Source: Actinomycetota bacterium (GTDB lineage Bacteria; Actinomycetota; Actinomycetes; S36-B12). From it: DNA of 13,935 bases. The notes below the pieces were generated by a model. That model saw only the letters and a program-made list of their open reading frames with translations. It did no database searches and was not told the DNA's origin. Each line of letters starts with the position of its first letter. Position 1 is the stretch's first letter. Position numbers and translations under genes: made by a program. The DNA lies in assembly GCA_003456155.1 (NCBI GenBank), contig DMPC01000103.1, positions 1 to 13,935 on the forward strand, written 5' to 3'. Shown piece after piece: positions 11,521 through 13,935 of this stretch.

Positions 11521-13935
11521 CGCCAGCGTCATGGGCCGCACCCATCGACGACGTCGGTCTCGTCCCGTTCGGCAAGGGCTTCGAACGCGGCCTCGACAGC
11601 CGGTCACTGTGCACGCGCGGGGTGCAGTTGGAGACCCTCGCGGGCCTCGGTCTTCCGGTGGGCGCGGGCCTGACGGTTCCCGTCCCGAACGTCCCCGGCT
11701 TCGCGTCACCGGATCGCGCCAAGGCCGGGATGAACCTGCTGGAGAGCATCTCCGGCCGGGAGATCAGCGCCACCACGGAGACGGGCGGGCTGGTCCTCCT
11801 CCGCCTCAGCGCGAGCGCTCCGGTCGATGCTGCCGGGCTCCCGCCGGATCTGGTGTGCCTGGGCCTCAAGCGCAGTGTCATCCCGGAGGGCCTGGGCGCT
11901 CGCGCTCGTGCCGACCTCGCCACGGCGTGGTGGAAGGCAGCATCCTTCATCGCCGAGTACGCCCTGGGCGTGCCGGGAGATGAGCTCGGCTCCCTCGACA
12001 TCGACTATCCCGATCCCGTCGCCCGCATCGATCCGTTCAAGGCCCTCTGCGAGGCGCAGGGGTCGGCGCCCTTCCCGACGAAGCGCTCCGAGCAGGTGGC
12101 CGCAGGAGCCAAGGCGATGATCGAGCGCTGGAACTCCCCCCGCGCAGCGCGTGCGCGCAAGAAGCAGAACCTCCCTGCCGATCTCCCGCTCGCCCTCCAT
12201 CTCGAGACAGTGGTCGTCACCGAGCACGATGACGAGGGGAACGGCTTCGCGACGTCCCGTGACATGGCGACGGGAGCCTTCTCGCCCAACGGAGCCTTCC
12301 GTCACGGCTTCCGGCTCTCCGGCGACCGGCAGTACGAAGGTCACCCGCTCGATCAGCTGCCCGGCGGTGTAGAGATGCTCACCGGCGTCCTGGCCGAACT
12401 CGAGGGTCGGCTCCGCAGTGCGATCACCGTCGACTTCGAGTACGGCCCCGACGGTCTTGCCCTGGTCGGCCTGGAGGAGCTGCGACGCCCCAATGCCCGC
12501 GTCGCGACCAGCCTCGCCGTCGACCTCGCGATTCGCGGCATCATCGCCGAGGCCGAGGCCGTCGGGGTGACGGACCCGGTCCACGTCGTCGAGCTGCTCC
12601 ACCCCCAGCCGAAGCTGACGGGCGAAGAGATCCCGCTGGTCACCGGCCTGGGTGCGTCCCCCGGCGCGGCCGTCGGCCACATCGCCCTCGACAGCGAGAC
12701 GGCCGTCGAGATGACGGAGGCCGGCCAGCCGGTCATCCTCGTCATGAGCGAGACCACGCCCGGTGACCTCCCCGGGATGATGGCCGCCACCGGGATCCTC
12801 ACGGCGAACGGCGGATCCGCATCGCACGCGGCGGTTGTCGCGCGAGGCATGGGCCGTCCGGCCATCTGCGGGGCCTCGGCCCTGCGGCTGGACACCGAGG
12901 CGCGCACCCTGACCGCGGGCGAGCACGTGCTGACCGAGGGCGATCTTGTCTCCATCGACGGGTCATCCGGGATCGCGTACGTCGGTGAGCTGACGATCGA
13001 GCGACCCTCGCCGTCCCCGAGCCTCACGACGCTGCTCGGCTGGGCGGATGACACACGCCGGTTGAAGGTGCGCGCGAATGCCGACAACGGCGTGGACGCC
13101 TCTGCGGCCCTGGACAACGGCGCCGAGGGAATCGGCCTGTGCCGCACCGAGCACATGTTCCTCGGCGATCGCCTCCCGTTCGTCCGCGCGGTGATCCTCT
13201 CGCACGATGCCGATGCGGAGGAGCGTGCCCTGGCGGCGCTCGCCGAGGCGCAGCGCGAGGACTTCCGCGAGCTGCTGCGCGCGATGGGCGACAAGCCGGT
13301 CACCGTCCGCCTGCTCGACGCCCCGATGCACGAGTTCCTGCCGAACTCGGCCGAGGAGCTCGTCGACGAGCACCAGGCGCGCATGCTCGAGCACCTGCAC
13401 GAGGAGAACCCGATGCTCGGGGTCCGCGGGGTGCGCCTGGCCCTGATGCACGAGGGCCTCTACCCCGCGCAGGTGGAGGGGCTCTTCAACGCATGGGTGG
13501 ATGTCGTCCAGGCGGATGAGGCGCGACCCCAGCTCGAGGTGATGATCCCGCTCGTCTCGATCCCCGAGGAGCTGGTGATGTCGCTGCGGCTCATCCGTCG
13601 GGTGAACCAGGAGGTGGCATCGCGCACAGGGATGATCATCCCCTTCACGATCGGCACCATGGTCGAGACCCCGCGGGCCGCGCTCATGGCCGACCGCCTC
13701 GCGCAGTGGGCGGAGTTCCTCTCCTTCGGCACCAACGACCTCACTCAGCTGACGTACGGCTTCTCGCGGGACGACGTCGAACGCCGCATGCTCGGCACCT
13801 ACCTCGAGAAGGGCCTGCTCACGGCGAGCCCGTTCGCCGAGCTCGACGCGGAGGGCGTCGGTGCGCTCATGGAGGTGGCGGTCGCCAAGGCGCGCAGCGT
13901 GCGCCCCGAGATCAAGCTGGGCATCTGCGGCGAGC
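11517..13935 (+). CDS. Pyruvate phosphate dikinase-like protein with degenerate ATP-grasp half, 3'-truncated by the window edge
   Basis: The 806 visible residues follow PPDK domain order. The GTG start has GGAGG six bases upstream and overlaps the previous stop. Residues 1 to about 365 correspond to the nucleotide-binding half, but key signatures are altered. GGKG is replaced by CTRG (Arg34), the SGARxSMPGMMDT block by LSASAPVDAAGLPPD, TRNPATG by TSRDMATG, and the LQTR Gln by Glu; WNSPRA survives. The His domain keeps GGSASHAAVVARGMG with His437. The PEP/pyruvate barrel is intact: Arg543 (GLCRTEHMFL), Arg598 (VRLLD), Glu717 (VETPRAAL), Asn740-Asp741 (FGTNDLTQ) and Cys804 (ICGE). PPDK interconverts ATP, Pi and pyruvate with AMP, PPi and PEP. 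This protein seems able to exchange phosphate between PEP and His437, but use of ATP is doubtful. The Thr phosphorylated by PPDK regulatory proteins is Ala435. About 40-60 residues are probably missing. Confidence 0.88.
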   Translation, partial: MTPASWAAPIDDVGLVPFGKGFERGLDSRSLCTRGVQLETLAGLGLPVGAGLTVPVPNVPGFASPDRAKAGMNLLESISGREISATTETGGLVLLRLSASAPVDAAGLPPDLVCLGLKRSVIPEGLGARARADLATAWWKAASFIAEYALGVPGDELGSLDIDYPDPVARIDPFKALCEAQGSAPFPTKRSEQVAAGAKAMIERWNSPRAARARKKQNLPADLPLALHLETVVVTEHDDEGNGFATSRDMATGAFSPNGAFRHGFRLSGDRQYEGHPLDQLPGGVEMLTGVLAELEGRLRSAITVDFEYGPDGLALVGLEELRRPNARVATSLAVDLAIRGIIAEAEAVGVTDPVHVVELLHPQPKLTGEEIPLVTGLGASPGAAVGHIALDSETAVEMTEAGQPVILVMSETTPGDLPGMMAATGILTANGGSASHAAVVARGMGRPAICGASALRLDTEARTLTAGEHVLTEGDLVSIDGSSGIAYVGELTIERPSPSPSLTTLLGWADDTRRLKVRANADNGVDASAALDNGAEGIGLCRTEHMFLGDRLPFVRAVILSHDADAEERALAALAEAQREDFRELLRAMGDKPVTVRLLDAPMHEFLPNSAEELVDEHQARMLEHLHEENPMLGVRGVRLALMHEGLYPAQVEGLFNAWVDVVQADEARPQLEVMIPLVSIPEELVMSLRLIRRVNQEVASRTGMIIPFTIGTMVETPRAALMADRLAQWAEFLSFGTNDLTQLTYGFSRDDVERRMLGTYLEKGLLTASPFAELDAEGVGALMEVAVAKARSVRPEIKLGICGE

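Noticed and set aside
11706..12926. Minus-strand open frame opposite the PPDK-like gene
   Set aside because: The plus frame has unmistakable PPDK motifs; the minus product is rich in Arg and Gly without motifs.
11517..13935. Calling the last gene a normal pyruvate phosphate dikinase involved in central metabolism
   Set aside because: The PEP half is intact, but most ATP-site signatures and the regulatory Thr are replaced, and the gene is coupled to an unusual partner, so only PPDK-like is justified.

Overview
The window looks like chromosomal DNA from a high-G+C actinobacterium. Coding sequence is very GC-rich with G or C dominating third codon positions. GTG starts are common (five of the eleven genes whose start lies in the window), genes overlap by GTGA, and one promoter appears to give a leaderless message. 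The nearest genus cannot be named from sequence alone. I see no rRNA, tRNA, CRISPR array, transposase or integrase. No stretch longer than about 190 bases lacks a gene.

Layout. (1) 1-603 (+): 3' part of a tyrosine-type protein phosphatase, ending at a strong inverted repeat shared with the convergent gene. (2) 660-3434 (-): a four-gene run read right to left: PNPOx-like flavin/F420 protein, short-chain dehydrogenase, small four-helix membrane protein, HSL-family esterase. (3) 3507-7724 (+): a divergent run of SnoaL-like protein, PEP-utiliser-type phosphotransferase (substrate and His domains only), histidine phosphatase (GTGA overlap) and Rieske oxygenase. (4) 7836-9551 (+): a second phosphotransferase of the same type, followed by a repeat-rich convergent terminator. 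(5) 9669-10715 (-): zinc alcohol dehydrogenase. (6) 10906-13935 (+): a small winged-helix-like protein overlapping, by GTGA, a pyruvate phosphate dikinase (PPDK)-like protein that runs off the end of the window.

How the genes may work together (inference). The set of phosphotransferases, oxygenase, phosphomonoesterase and alcohol dehydrogenase resembles the logic of the Corynebacterium glutamicum cre route for alkylphenols. There a hydroxyl is phosphorylated, the phospho-tagged substrate is oxidised, the phosphate is removed and the alcohol is dehydrogenated. Here a Rieske oxygenase would replace the P450. No ATP-grasp subunit to charge the phosphotransferases is visible. The one large PPDK-like protein keeps every PEP/pyruvate-site residue but has lost most recognisable ATP-site residues. 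These are the most unusual features of the window. The substrate is unknown.
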